Part shown: positions 9,260-18,732 of the stretch, in pieces
How positions within the stretch are numbered: the stretch's first letter is position 1
Layout: each line of letters begins with the position of its first letter
NCBI GenBank assembly: GCA_900596015.1
Contig: UVIF01000002.1
Span: 186,001-250,000, forward strand
Direction: 5' to 3'
DNA from: Pseudomonas viridiflava
GTDB lineage: Bacteria > Pseudomonadota > Gammaproteobacteria > Pseudomonadales > Pseudomonadaceae
Length of the DNA: 64,000 nucleotides
Position numbers and translations under genes: made by a program
The notes under the pieces: model-generated
The model's database searches: none
What the model was told of the DNA's origin: nothing
The model's input: only the letters and a program-made list of their open reading frames with translations

Positions 9260-10792
9260 TCAATGCCCACCACCGGCCGCCGGCCCGGCCTTGGCGGTGA
9301 ACGGGGGCTTGGCAAGCCAGACCAACAGCACCAGCCCGGCGAAGATCCATCCCATCAGGGTGAAATAGTCCACCGTACTCAACATGTATGCCTGGCTGTT
9401 GACCATCTGCTCCATCCGCGCATACGCCTGAGGCGTGTGGCCGCCCATCTGCTCCAGCGCATGGCGGGTCACCGGATCGTAGGTGCTGATGCTCTCGGTC
9501 AGGTAGGCATGATGCTGGTCGGCGCGGCGAATCCAGATCCAGGTCGTCAACGATGCGGCGAAACTGCCACCCAGCGTACGCAGGAACGTCGCCAGGCCCG
9601 ACCCGTCGGCGATCTGTTGCGGTGGCAGGTCCGACAGCAGAATGCTCAAGGTGGGCATGAAGAACAGCGCAACGCCGGCGCCCATGAACAGTTGCACCAG
9701 CGCCACATGCTGGAAATCCACCTGACTGTTGAAGCCGGCGCGCATGAAACAACTGGTACCGATGGCGACGAACGCGAGGCCCGCGAGCAGACGCAAATCG
9801 AACTTGTGTGCGTACTTGCCGACGAAGGGCGACATCAGCACCGGCAGGATGCCGATCGGTGCCACGGCCAGGCCCGCCCAGGTGGCGGTATAGCCCATCT
9901 GGGTCTGCAGCCACTGCGGCAGGATCAGGTTGATGCCGAAAAACCCGGCATAGCCAAACACCAACACCAAGGTACCGATGCGGAAGTTGCGGAAGGCGAA
10001 CAGTCGCAGATTCACCACCGGATGCTCATCGGTCAGCTCCCAGATGACGAACGCCGTCAGCGCCACCGCCGATATCACCGAACCGATGATGATGAACGAA
10101 GATTCGAACCAGTCCAGATCGTTGCCTTTGTCCAGCACCACCTGCAAGGCACCGACGCCGATGATCAACGTGATCAGCCCGACATAGTCCATGGGCTGCC
10201 TGCTCAGATGCACTGGCCGCTTGGCCATCTGCTGACGCACCACCGCACAGGCGAACAAACCGATGGGAATATTGATGAAGAAGATCCACGGCCAACTGTA
10301 GCTGTCGGTGATCCAGCCACCCAGAATCGGCCCGGCGATCGGCGCCACTACCGTGACCATCGCCAACAGCGCCAGGGCCATGCCACGCTTGGCCGGTGGA
10401 TACACGGCAATCAGCAGCGTTTGCGTCATCGGGTACAGTGGTCCTGCGACCAGCCCCTGCACCACGCGAAAGCCGACAAGCTCAGGCATCGAGGTGGAGA
10501 TGCCGCACAGGAACGAGGCCAGCACGAACAGCATCGTGGCCCATAGAAACAGCTTCACTTCACCGAAGCGCCGACTCAGCCAGCCGGTCAGCGGCAGGGC
10601 GATGGCGTTGCTCACCGCAAACGAAGTGATGACCCAGGTGCCCTGCTCGGAACTGACCCCAAGGTTGCCGGAAATGGTCGGCAGGGCGACGTTGGCAATG
10701 GTGGTGTCGAGCACCTGCATGAAGGTCGCCAGCGACAGGCCGATGGTGCAGAGCAACAGGCTTGGCGGCGTGAACGAAGCTTTGGAATCCAT
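9260..10792 (-). CDS. emrB: MFS drug efflux pump, DHA2/EmrB family
   Basis: 510 residues with about 14 predicted membrane helices. The N-terminal half has the DHA2 signature LDTTIANVALPTI followed by WVITSF, and a motif-C-like GPILGGWI. It is an inner-membrane proton-driven exporter that works with the adjacent membrane-fusion protein, and with an outer-membrane channel not encoded here. It is the last gene of marR-emrA-emrB, 57 bases after emrA. The name follows family and operon form; drug range cannot be predicted. Confidence 0.88.
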   Translation of the reverse strand: MDSKASFTPPSLLLCTIGLSLATFMQVLDTTIANVALPTISGNLGVSSEQGTWVITSFAVSNAIALPLTGWLSRRFGEVKLFLWATMLFVLASFLCGISTSMPELVGFRVVQGLVAGPLYPMTQTLLIAVYPPAKRGMALALLAMVTVVAPIAGPILGGWITDSYSWPWIFFINIPIGLFACAVVRQQMAKRPVHLSRQPMDYVGLITLIIGVGALQVVLDKGNDLDWFESSFIIIGSVISAVALTAFVIWELTDEHPVVNLRLFAFRNFRIGTLVLVFGYAGFFGINLILPQWLQTQMGYTATWAGLAVAPIGILPVLMSPFVGKYAHKFDLRLLAGLAFVAIGTSCFMRAGFNSQVDFQHVALVQLFMGAGVALFFMPTLSILLSDLPPQQIADGSGLATFLRTLGGSFAASLTTWIWIRRADQHHAYLTESISTYDPVTRHALEQMGGHTPQAYARMEQMVNSQAYMLSTVDYFTLMGWIFAGLVLLVWLAKPPFTAKAGPAAGGGH

Positions 10793-10849
10793 GACCCATC
10801 CTTTGCAATGCGATGCCGCGCCAGCCCTTAGAGGGCCGGCACAGGCGAA

Positions 10850-12076
10850 TCAACGCGTGGCCGTGGTACCGGACGCTGCGCTGTTGTCGTGGATCAACTG
10901 GGCGATCATTGCGTCCGCCTCACCTAGCTGCTTGTCGTAGACGTTGGTGGTGAAGGACGCCTGCTGTGGCGGTTGCTGGGCCAGCACCGGCCCGCTCTGG
11001 TCGTGCAGATCCACGTCGACCACCGTCGACAGGCCGATGCGCAGCGGGTGCTCGCTCAATTGCTCGGGGTTGATGTGCACCCGCACGGGTACCCGTTGGA
11101 CGATCTTGATCCAGTTGCCGGTGGCGTTCTGTGCCGGCAGCAGGGCGAACGCGCTGCCGGTGCCGGCGCCCAGGCTGTCGATGGTGCCGCTGTACTTCAC
11201 CTCGTCGCCGTACAGGTCGCTGGTGATGTCCACTGGCTGGCCGATGCGCATGTGGCGCAGCTGGGTTTCCTTGAAGTTGGCGTCGATCCACAGCTGGTTG
11301 AGCGGAATCACCGCCATGGTCGCGGTGCCCGGCTCGATACGCTGCCCCAGTTGCACGGTGCGCTTGGCCACATAGCCGGTTACCGGAGCGATCAAGGTGG
11401 TGCGCGCGTGGGCCAGATAGGCCTGACGCAACTGCGCTGCCGCGGCGCGCACGTCGGGATGATTGGACACTTGCGTGGCATCGACCAGAGCGGTCGATGT
11501 CGCCAATTGCTGCTGAGTGTTGCTCAAAGCGCTCTGCGCCGAGATCAGATCGTCATGGGCATGGGAAAGCTCTTCCTGCGAGATCGCCCCGTCGGACGCC
11601 AGGTTCTTGCGTCGGCCATAGTTGTCCTGCGCACGTTGCACTTCCGCCTTGCGTGCGGCGACCTGGGCCTTCATGCCATCGACGTTGCTGTAGAGGCCAC
11701 GCACCTGGCGCACCGCCTTGGCCAGGTTGGCCTGGGCGTTCTGCAGATCGATCTGCGAGTCGTTCGGGTCGAACTGCACCAAGGGCTGGCCTTCGTGGAC
11801 GAGATCGCCGTCATCGGCGCCGATGCTGATCACCGTACCCGTGGTCAACGGGGTGATTTCCACCACGTTGCCGTTGACGTAGGCATCGTCGGTGCTCTCG
11901 TTCCAGCGCCCGTACAGGGTGTACCAGGCCCAGACGCCCAGGCCGCCCAGCACTACCAAGGCGAGCAGAATGAACAGCCAGAGCTTGCGCTTGCGACGAT
12001 TGCCCGGCGCCTTGGCGTCGGCCGCCGGCGCTGCGGGCGGTTGCTGGGTAGCGTTGGAATCAGTGGCAGTGGCCAT
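10850..12076 (-). CDS. emrA: HlyD/EmrA-type membrane fusion protein
   Basis: 408 residues: a cytoplasmic Ala/Pro-rich N-terminus, one membrane anchor near residues 30-52, then a periplasmic adaptor. The adaptor includes STDDAYVNGNVVEITP and GTVISIGADDGDLVHEGQPL (lipoyl-like half motifs), a coiled-coil hairpin rich in Gln and Ala, and the LIAPVTGYVAKRTVQLGQ return strand. It bridges EmrB to an outer-membrane channel. It lies 71 bases downstream of the MarR regulator on the same strand. Confidence 0.9.
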   Translation of the reverse strand: MATATDSNATQQPPAAPAADAKAPGNRRKRKLWLFILLALVVLGGLGVWAWYTLYGRWNESTDDAYVNGNVVEITPLTTGTVISIGADDGDLVHEGQPLVQFDPNDSQIDLQNAQANLAKAVRQVRGLYSNVDGMKAQVAARKAEVQRAQDNYGRRKNLASDGAISQEELSHAHDDLISAQSALSNTQQQLATSTALVDATQVSNHPDVRAAAAQLRQAYLAHARTTLIAPVTGYVAKRTVQLGQRIEPGTATMAVIPLNQLWIDANFKETQLRHMRIGQPVDITSDLYGDEVKYSGTIDSLGAGTGSAFALLPAQNATGNWIKIVQRVPVRVHINPEQLSEHPLRIGLSTVVDVDLHDQSGPVLAQQPPQQASFTTNVYDKQLGEADAMIAQLIHDNSAASGTTATR

Positions 12077-12147
12077 GGCAGTTCACCTGAAAGGGTTCGG
12101 TCGGTGTTGCATCGGGCAGGTCAGTTCGTGCGCTCGCATCGCAGGCT

Positions 12148-12639
12148 TCAACCAGCGGCGGCACCCAGCGCCAACAGGGGGTCCCCGGCGGCCTGCAACA
12201 GCTTCTTGAGAATCCGTTCCAGCTCGACGATCTCTTCATGTTCGAGCATTCCCACCAGCTCGTTCATGGCATTGGCCCCGATGACCGGCAAGCGCGCTGC
12301 CAACGCCTGACCCTCTTCGGTCAGTATCAGTTGCACCTGGCGTCGATCGGCGGCGCTGCGTTGGCGCTTGATCAATTGCTTGTGTTCCAGACGGTCGAGC
12401 ATGCGCGTCATTGATCCGCTGTCCAGCGACAGGTAGCGCGACATTTCTGCCGGGGTGTCGATGCCGAACCGCGCATTGATGATCAGCACCTTGAATTGCG
12501 CAGCGGTCACGCCGTAAGGCACCAGGTGCGCGTCCAGCAGACGATCCTTCAACGCCGATCCACGGCCAAGCAGCAGGCCGAGGTTGCAGGTGTGAAAGTT
12601 CTCGGGGGTGTAGTGATTCATGGGCCGGAAGCTGTCCAC
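12148..12639 (-). CDS. MarR-family transcriptional regulator of the emrAB operon
   Basis: 163 residues (or 157 if translation begins at the second ATG, 12621). It has the MarR winged-helix layout: recognition region YLSLDSGSMTRMLDRLEHKQLI and a wing with RQVQLILTEEG. Such proteins repress adjacent efflux genes until a phenolic or drug ligand binds. As first gene of the operon it should be autoregulated. A strong promoter with two operator-like palindromes lies 60-115 bases upstream. EmrR/MprA-like by context. Confidence 0.9.
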   Translation of the reverse strand: MDSFRPMNHYTPENFHTCNLGLLLGRGSALKDRLLDAHLVPYGVTAAQFKVLIINARFGIDTPAEMSRYLSLDSGSMTRMLDRLEHKQLIKRQRSAADRRQVQLILTEEGQALAARLPVIGANAMNELVGMLEHEEIVELERILKKLLQAAGDPLLALGAAAG

Positions 12640-12701
12640 CTGTTATCCGAATGCACGCCTGAGCACGTGTCTGAACACGATATGTAAATCTTCGAAACAT
12701 A

Positions 12702-12729
12702 ATGTTACTGCTTAGGCAGACAATGTCAA
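12702..12729 (-). promoter_or_regulatory. Sigma-70 promoter of the marR-emrAB operon with palindrome in the spacer
   Basis: On the minus strand TTGACA (complement of 12724-12729) and TAACAT (complement of 12702-12707) are 16 bases apart. The spacer contains CTGCCTAAGCAG (12708-12719), a 12-base near-palindrome in the right place for a repressor to block RNA polymerase. Its distance to the marR start is about 60 bases. Confidence 0.65.
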
Positions 12730-12735
12730 GGCAAT

Positions 12736-12751
12736 GGTTAGCTTGCTAACC
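12736..12751. promoter_or_regulatory. Candidate MarR-type operator, perfect 7-2-7 palindrome
   Basis: GGTTAGCTTGCTAACC is a perfect inverted repeat with a two-base centre, 7 bases upstream of the marR -35 element. Its TTAGC...GCTAA core resembles sites used by MarR-family dimers. Binding is inferred. Confidence 0.55.
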
Positions 12752-12921
12752 TCTACGTCGAACGGCGCTTTCACAGGAAAAATTCACTCCATCCCGATGC
12801 CCGCTGGCCAAAGCACGCAACGCTTGGGGCATAATGCTTGCGTTTCACCCGCAGTGGGGGTCTCCATTTCCTTATATGGCCCTCGTTTTCGTCACCCCTC
12901 GCCCGCAGGGTTTTCACGCTC

Positions 12922-14382
12922 ATGATCAAATCTTTTCGTCCAATACTGCTCGCCAGCCTGATGCTGCCCCTGGCACTTCCCATCGGTGCCACACCCCTGA
13001 ACACCACCCTGCCGCCCAAGGTTCAACAGGCCATCAAGGCCAGCAAGCTGCAGAACGATGCGCTGTCACTGGTCATGCTGCCGCTCAACGGCCCCGGCAG
13101 CCCGACCGTGTTCAACGCCGACGTGTCGGTCAACCCGGCCTCGACCATGAAGCTGGTCACCACCTACGCAGCACTCGAACTGCTGGGGCCGACCTACCAG
13201 TGGAAGACCGAATTCTTTACCGACGGCACCCTGAGCAACGGCGTGCTCAACGGCAACCTCTACCTCAAGGGCGGCGGCGACCCCAAGCTGAACATGGAAA
13301 AACTCTGGCTGCTCATGCGTGACCTGCGTGCCAATGGCGTGCGCCAGGTGACGGGTGACCTGGTGCTGGACCGCAGCCATTTCGTGCAGCCGCAACTGCC
13401 GGCGTTCAACGACGATGGCGGCGACGAGAACGCACCGTTCCTGGTGCGCCCGGATTCACTGCTGGTCAACCTCAAGGCGCTGCGCTTCGTTACCCGCAAC
13501 GACACCGGCAAGGTACTGGTATCGGTCGAACCGCCGATCGCCACCATCCGCATCGACAATCAAGTCAAGGCGCTGCCGGGCAGCAAATGCACCGGCGACG
13601 TGCGCTACAACCCGATCACCCAGGCCGATGGCATGACCGTCGTGGTCAGCGGTCAGTTGGCCGAAGGCTGCAGCTCGCAAACCTACCTGTCGCTGCTCGA
13701 CCACCAAAGCTATGCGGCCGGTGCGGTGCGGGCCATCTGGAACGAACTGGGCGGCAGCATTCAGGGGGGCGATCGCGTAGGCACCGTGCCAAAGACCGCG
13801 CGAGTACTGGCGCGGGCGTTCTCGCCTGATCTGGTGGAAATCATTCGCGACATCAACAAGTACAGCAACAACACCATGGCCCAGCAGCTGTTCCTCAGCC
13901 TGGGCGAACGCTATCGCAACGAGGCCGACGGCGACGACGCCAAGGCCGCGCAGCGGGTGATTCGCGGGTGGCTGGCGAAAAAGGGCATCACCGCATCGCA
14001 TCTGGTGATGGAGAACGGCTCGGGGCTGTCCCGCGACGAGCGCGTCAGCGCGCGGGAGATGGCGACTTTGCTGCAGGCGGCCTGGAAAAGCCCGTACGCC
14101 GCCGAGTTCATGGCGTCGATGCCGATCGTCGGCATGGATGGCACCATGCGCAAGCGCCTGAAACGCACCGCGCTGCAAGGTGAAGGTCACATCAAGACTG
14201 GCACCCTGAACACCGTTCGCGCCATCGCCGGCTACAGCCGTGACAGCAACGGCAACACCTGGGCGGTGGTCGCCATTCTCAACGACCCACGCCCGTGGGG
14301 CGCTTCGTCGGTACTGGATCAGGCACTGCTGGACTTGTATTCGCAGCCAAAAGCCGCGTCTACATCACCCAACATCCAGTAA
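12922..14382 (+). CDS. dacB: D-alanyl-D-alanine carboxypeptidase/endopeptidase, PBP4 type
   Basis: 486 residues from the ATG at 12922; a signal peptide (MIKSFRPILLASLMLPLALP, cleavage near IGA-TP) exports it to the periplasm. It trims or cuts peptidoglycan cross-links. The three active-site motifs of class C penicillin-binding proteins are present: SxxK as STMK (residues 74-77), SxN in KYSNNTMAQQ, and KTG in HIKTGTLNT. Length fits PBP4. The gene stands alone, divergent from marR and convergent with rlmKL (60-base gap). Confidence 0.95.
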   Translation: MIKSFRPILLASLMLPLALPIGATPLNTTLPPKVQQAIKASKLQNDALSLVMLPLNGPGSPTVFNADVSVNPASTMKLVTTYAALELLGPTYQWKTEFFTDGTLSNGVLNGNLYLKGGGDPKLNMEKLWLLMRDLRANGVRQVTGDLVLDRSHFVQPQLPAFNDDGGDENAPFLVRPDSLLVNLKALRFVTRNDTGKVLVSVEPPIATIRIDNQVKALPGSKCTGDVRYNPITQADGMTVVVSGQLAEGCSSQTYLSLLDHQSYAAGAVRAIWNELGGSIQGGDRVGTVPKTARVLARAFSPDLVEIIRDINKYSNNTMAQQLFLSLGERYRNEADGDDAKAAQRVIRGWLAKKGITASHLVMENGSGLSRDERVSAREMATLLQAAWKSPYAAEFMASMPIVGMDGTMRKRLKRTALQGEGHIKTGTLNTVRAIAGYSRDSNGNTWAVVAILNDPRPWGASSVLDQALLDLYSQPKAASTSPNIQ

Positions 14383-14442
14383 CTACCCAGAACCCGTGGG
14401 GTTGGACGCCGCCCGCGAAGGCAGCGCCAGCCCCTCGATGAA

Positions 14443-16719
14443 TCACCGAGCCTGGATTTTCCAGGCCCGGTGGATCTTGCCGTTGCGGGCGAAATCCTGA
14501 TCCACCGTCTGCGCCGTGATGTCCTCGACCGCATAGCGCTCTGCCAGATTCGCATCCAGCTGGAACTTGCGGAAGTTGTTGGAGAAATACACCACCCCTC
14601 CCGGCGCCAGGCGAGCGACCGCCAGGTCCAGCAGCTCGACGTGGTCGCGTTGCACATCGAACACCCCCTCCATGCGCTTGGAATTGGAGAAGGTCGGTGG
14701 GTCGATGAAGATCAGATCGTATTCGTCACGACTGGCCTGTAGCCAAGCCATCACATCGCCCTGCTCCAAGCGGTTCTTGTCCGAGAAACCGTTCAGCGAC
14801 AGATTGCGTCGTGCCCAATCCAGGTAGGTCTTGGACAAATCGACACTGGTCGTGCTGCGCGCTCCGCCCTTGGCCGCGTGCACGCTCGCCGTGGCGGTGT
14901 AGCAGAACAGGTTGAGGAAGCGCTTGCCGGCCGCCTCCTTCTGAATGCGCAGGCGCATCGGCCGATGATCGAGAAACAGACCCGTATCCAGGTAGTCGGT
15001 CAGGTTCACCAACAACTGCACGCCGCCTTCCTGTACCTGGGTGAACTGACCCTGGGCACTCTGGCGCTCGTATTGGCGGGTCCCGCTCTGGCGTTCACGG
15101 CGCTTGATGATGACCCGGCCCTTGTCGATGTTCAGTGCCTGCGGGATGGCCGCCAAGGCATCGTACAGGCGTGCCGAGGCCTTTTCCGGGTCAATCGACT
15201 TGGGCGCGGCGTATTCCTGCACGTGCACCCAGTCGTGGTACAGATCGATGGCCATGGCATATTCAGGCATGTCTGCGTCGTACACACGGTAGCAGTCGAT
15301 GCCCTCGCGGCGCGCCCATTTACCCAGAACCTTGAGGTTCTTCTGCAGCCGGTTGGCGAACATCTGCCCGCCTTCGCTCAGTCGCGCCTGCTCCACCACC
15401 GGCGCGGGCGTCGGCGCCGGCTTGAGCGGATTGCCGTTCTTGTTCACCCGTGCATACGGATCGGCCAGCGGTGGCGCGGTGTCCACCCGCTCGGCTTGCT
15501 CACGCGCGGCCTGACGCTGCTCGGGAGTGCGTCGTTCGCCAGTGACGAACTGGTCTGGTACCACCTTGATCAACAGCAGCTTGCAGGGCAACGCACCGTT
15601 CCAGAACGAATACTGCTTGTGACTACGGATACCCATGCGCTTGCCCAGGTCAGGCGCGCCGGTGAACACCGCCGCTTCCCAGTTCAGGCAGGCCTGGCGC
15701 AGACGCTCGCCCAGGTTCTGATACAGGTACAGCAGGCTTGCCTCGTCACCCAGGCGCTCGCCGTACGGCGGGTTGCAGATGACCAGGCCTTTCTGATTCT
15801 GATCCGGACGTGGCTCGAAGGTCGCCACCTCGCCCTGATAGACCTTGATCCAATCGCTGAGCCCAGCCCGCTCGACGTTGTTGCGAGCCGGCTGGATCAA
15901 CCGCGGATCGGCTTCGTAGCCACGAATCCAGGCCGGCGTCTTGGCCAACCCGGCCTCGGCGCGAGCCAGCGCTTCGTCATGCAGCTTGCGCCACATCGCC
16001 GGGACGTGACCCAGCCAGGCACTGAAGCCCCAACGCGTACGCTTGAGGTTGGGCGCGATGTCGGCGGCGATCATCGCTGCTTCCACCAGAAAGGTCCCCA
16101 CACCGCACATCGGGTCGGCCAAGGCGCCGCCCTCGGCGGCAATGCGCGGCCAGCCCGCACGAATCAGAATGGCGGCCGCGAGGTTTTCCTTCAGCGGCGC
16201 AGCACCTTGCTGCAGCCGGTAGCCTCGCTGGTGCAGGCTGTGTCCGGACAGATCGAGCGAGAGAATGGCCTCTCCGCGGTCCAGACGCAGATGCACGCGC
16301 AGATCCGGATTGAGCTTGTCGACGCTGGGGCGCTCGCCGCTGGGGGTGCGCAACTTGTCGACGATGGCGTCCTTGACCTTCAGCGCACCGAAGTGAGTGT
16401 TGTCGATGCCCGAACCGTGCCCGCTGAACTCCACGGCCAAGGTCCCGTCGGGCAGCAGGTGGTCCTGCCACTCGACATCCAGAACGCCGTGGTAGAGGTC
16501 TTCGGCATCTTTCATGGCAAAGCGCTTGAGCACCAGCAGCACGCGGTTGCCCAGCCGCGACCACAGGCACAGCCGGTAGGCGGTTTCCATGTCGGCCATA
16601 CCGCGCACTGCGGAGGTGTGCTCGCGGGTTTCTTCCAAACCCAGGGCGGTGGCTTCTTCGGCAAGCAAGCCTTCGAGGCCCTTGGGGCATGTGAGAAACA
16701 GTTCAAAACGGTCCGACAT
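14443..16719 (-). CDS. rlmL: Bifunctional 23S rRNA methyltransferase RlmKL
   Basis: 758 residues from the ATG at 16719 (MSDRFELFLTCPKGLE). A short upstream in-frame extension was rejected. It carries an N-terminal THUMP domain and an RlmL methylase (m2G2445 of 23S rRNA) with VICNPPYGER. The C-terminal RlmK methylase (m7G2069) has NLFCYTATASVHAA as SAM loop and FIDPPTFSNSKRM as catalytic motif. A lysine/arginine-rich linker with KNGNPLKP separates the halves. The fused form is standard in Gammaproteobacteria. It diverges from rmf, another ribosome-related gene. Confidence 0.95.
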   Translation of the reverse strand: MSDRFELFLTCPKGLEGLLAEEATALGLEETREHTSAVRGMADMETAYRLCLWSRLGNRVLLVLKRFAMKDAEDLYHGVLDVEWQDHLLPDGTLAVEFSGHGSGIDNTHFGALKVKDAIVDKLRTPSGERPSVDKLNPDLRVHLRLDRGEAILSLDLSGHSLHQRGYRLQQGAAPLKENLAAAILIRAGWPRIAAEGGALADPMCGVGTFLVEAAMIAADIAPNLKRTRWGFSAWLGHVPAMWRKLHDEALARAEAGLAKTPAWIRGYEADPRLIQPARNNVERAGLSDWIKVYQGEVATFEPRPDQNQKGLVICNPPYGERLGDEASLLYLYQNLGERLRQACLNWEAAVFTGAPDLGKRMGIRSHKQYSFWNGALPCKLLLIKVVPDQFVTGERRTPEQRQAAREQAERVDTAPPLADPYARVNKNGNPLKPAPTPAPVVEQARLSEGGQMFANRLQKNLKVLGKWARREGIDCYRVYDADMPEYAMAIDLYHDWVHVQEYAAPKSIDPEKASARLYDALAAIPQALNIDKGRVIIKRRERQSGTRQYERQSAQGQFTQVQEGGVQLLVNLTDYLDTGLFLDHRPMRLRIQKEAAGKRFLNLFCYTATASVHAAKGGARSTTSVDLSKTYLDWARRNLSLNGFSDKNRLEQGDVMAWLQASRDEYDLIFIDPPTFSNSKRMEGVFDVQRDHVELLDLAVARLAPGGVVYFSNNFRKFQLDANLAERYAVEDITAQTVDQDFARNGKIHRAWKIQAR

Positions 16720-17251
16720 GGTACTTCCTGGCCCATTTGGGCATTGATGAAACGGCAAGCGCATTGCCGTCTCGAGGTTCAACCAGGCGCCTTACGCAAT
16801 GGAGCGCCCGAGCGACACCACCGTGGTGTCAATCCACCCCACCTGCCGCCTCGAAGGGCGAGAAGCCGGAGCAGAACCTGATTCTGCTGAAAAAAGGATC
16901 GCCTGCGCGACCCTTCGTCGATTTTTCGTGCCACTGAAATCGTGATGATTCGCAATGGCATAGTGACCTCATTTCGCACTGCAAGCCTTGTGTTGGACGG
17001 GCTTGCAGTCGACCAAGGCTTGAAGCACCTGCTTACTTATCGCCCATACCGCGAAATCGTTACGTGCTTATGACAAAACGATCATTCACATCCTTGGGCT
17101 CAACGTTTAGAAATCACCTCAGGTCGTCGCCGCAATGGCGAAGACATCACTGCTCGCCACGCCGGCAGCGAGCGCGATACCGGCAGATATCTGCCTGGCC
17201 TCAGACGAGGCCAACGGGACATTACAGTCAATAGACAGAGGGCAACACCCT
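16720..17251. other. 532-base intergenic region between rlmKL and rmf
   Basis: No supported gene. It contains a 9-base perfect inverted repeat, CAAGCCTTG (16982-16990) and CAAGGCTTG (17014-17022), within the presumptive rmf upstream region. A competing stem GCAAGCC (16981-16987) with GGCTTGC (17000-17006) overlaps it. The part from about 17040 on is less GC-rich and probably includes the rmf promoter, but I could not fix -35/-10 elements. Confidence 0.5.
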
Positions 17252-17467
17252 ATGAGAAGACTTAAGCGTGATCCGTTGGAACGAGCATTTCTACGCGGAT
17301 ACCAGTATGGCATCCATGGCAAATCCCGCGAGCTTTGCCCTTTTACTCTACCGTCGGTACGCCAAGCCTGGATCAACGGCTGGCGCGAAGGACGCGGCGA
17401 CAACTGGGACGGTATGACCGGCACTGCGGGAATCCATAGGCTCAACGAACTTCACGCCGTCGGCTGA
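17252..17467 (+). CDS. rmf: Ribosome modulation factor
   Basis: 71 residues, starting MRRLKRDPLERAFLRGYQYG, the exact length and opening of Pseudomonas RMF. It binds 70S ribosomes and drives dimerisation to inactive 100S particles in stationary phase or starvation. Very basic, with conserved GWREGRGDNWDG. AGAGGG at about 17237 precedes the ATG. An in-frame upstream extension to 17135 is not conserved in RMF and was discarded. A hairpin terminator follows. Confidence 0.95.
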   Translation: MRRLKRDPLERAFLRGYQYGIHGKSRELCPFTLPSVRQAWINGWREGRGDNWDGMTGTAGIHRLNELHAVG

Positions 17468-17522
17468 AAACCTTTTTACATTTTTACCATGCACGCCCAA
17501 CCAGGGCGGCGGGCTAGCGCCC

Positions 17523-17543
17523 AGGGGCCTCTTCGAGGCCCCT
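17523..17543. terminator. Hairpin between convergent rmf and pyrD
   Basis: AGGGGCCTC (17523-17531) and GAGGCCCCT (17535-17543) form a perfect 9-base stem with a TTC loop. T-tracts on either side are poor, so termination strength is uncertain. Confidence 0.65.
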
Positions 17544-17556
17544 TCCGCGCCTGCAG

Positions 17557-18585
17557 TCACTGCCTTGCGCGCAGTGCCGCGATCGCATCCACCGACTCGC
17601 GAATCAGCGCAGGCCCCTTGTAGATGAAGCCCGAATAGATCTGCACCAGGCTGGCACCCGCGGCGATCTTCTCGGCCGCATGCCCTCCCTCGGTAATCCC
17701 GCCTGCTGCAATGATCGGCAATCTGCCATTCAAGGTCTGAGCCAGCACCTCGACGATGTGAGTGCTTTGCTCCCGCACCGGCGCTCCCGACAACCCACCG
17801 GCTTCGTCTCCATGAACCAGTCCTTCGACACCTACCCGGCTGAGGGTGGTATTGGTGGCGATCACTGCATCCATACCTGCGTCGACCAGTGCCTGTGCCA
17901 CCAGCACGGTTTCTTCATCGCTCATGTCCGGAGCGATCTTGATCGCCAGTGGCACATGCCGTCCGCTCTGCCCGGCCAGCACCACGCGCCGTGCCGCCAG
18001 CGTATCGAGCAATTGCTTGAGCGAATCACCGAACTGCAGGCTGCGCAGCCCGGCGGTATTGGGCGAGCTGATGTTGACGGTGATGTAGCTGGCGTGGTCG
18101 TAGACCTTGTCCAGACAGATCAGGTAGTCGTCTACGGCGCGCTCGACCGGGGTGGTGAGGTTCTTGCCGATATTGATACCCAGCACGCCTCGATACCTGG
18201 CCGCCTTGACCCGCTCGACCAGGTTGTCGACACCCAGATTGTTGAAGCCCATGCGGTTGATGATTGCGCAGGCTTCAGGCAGGCGAAACAAACGGGGCTT
18301 TGGATTGCCCGGCTGTGGACGCGGGGTCACCGTGCCGATTTCCACCGAGCCGAAACCCAGCTGGGAGAAGCCGTCGATGGCCGCACCGTTCTTGTCCAGG
18401 CCTGCTGCCAGCCCTACCGGGTTGTCGAACTGCAGCCCCATGACCGTGACCGGCAGTCGCGCCGGCGGCTTGGCGAGCAGGCTGTTCAGGCCCAGGCGGC
18501 CACCGGCGCCGATCAGGTCCAGCGACAGGTCATGGGAGGTTTCAGCGGACAATTTGAACAGCAGCTGGCGGGCCAGATTGTACAT
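17557..18585 (-). CDS. pyrD: Dihydroorotate dehydrogenase (quinone), class 2
   Basis: 342 residues. It oxidises dihydroorotate to orotate in pyrimidine synthesis, passing electrons to quinone at the inner membrane. The N-terminal membrane-associating helix ([15 protein letters not shown]) marks class 2. Visible motifs are [34 protein letters not shown] and [10 protein letters not shown], the last with the catalytic serine typical of class 2. [10 protein letters not shown] and [13 protein letters not shown] form the FMN phosphate site. Stands alone, next to oprF. Confidence 0.96.
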   Translation of the reverse strand: MYNLARQLLFKLSAETSHDLSLDLIGAGGRLGLNSLLAKPPARLPVTVMGLQFDNPVGLAAGLDKNGAAIDGFSQLGFGSVEIGTVTPRPQPGNPKPRLFRLPEACAIINRMGFNNLGVDNLVERVKAARYRGVLGINIGKNLTTPVERAVDDYLICLDKVYDHASYITVNISSPNTAGLRSLQFGDSLKQLLDTLAARRVVLAGQSGRHVPLAIKIAPDMSDEETVLVAQALVDAGMDAVIATNTTLSRVGVEGLVHGDEAGGLSGAPVREQSTHIVEVLAQTLNGRLPIIAAGGITEGGHAAEKIAAGASLVQIYSGFIYKGPALIRESVDAIAALRARQ

Positions 18586-18688
18586 AGGCGGGCTTGGCTC
18601 GGAGGAAGCGATAGAGGGGTGCGATTGTGCCAGATCCGGGGCCGGTTAGGTATGGTGACGCGCGGCAGAGGTCAAATCGCAGGCAAAG

Positions 18689-18714
18689 AAAAGCCCGGCC
18701 TGAGCCGGGCTTTT
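18689..18714 (-). terminator. Rho-independent terminator of oprF
   Basis: AAAAGCCCGGC, CTGA loop, GCCGGGCTTTT: an 11-base perfect stem ending in T4, 19 bases past the oprF stop. It can work from both strands. Confidence 0.9.
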
Positions 18715-18732
18715 CGTTGAAGCGGCAGCTAA

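Noticed and set aside
17135..17251. N-terminal extension of rmf
   Set aside because: RMF in Pseudomonas starts at MRRLKRD and is 71 residues; the extension has no family match.
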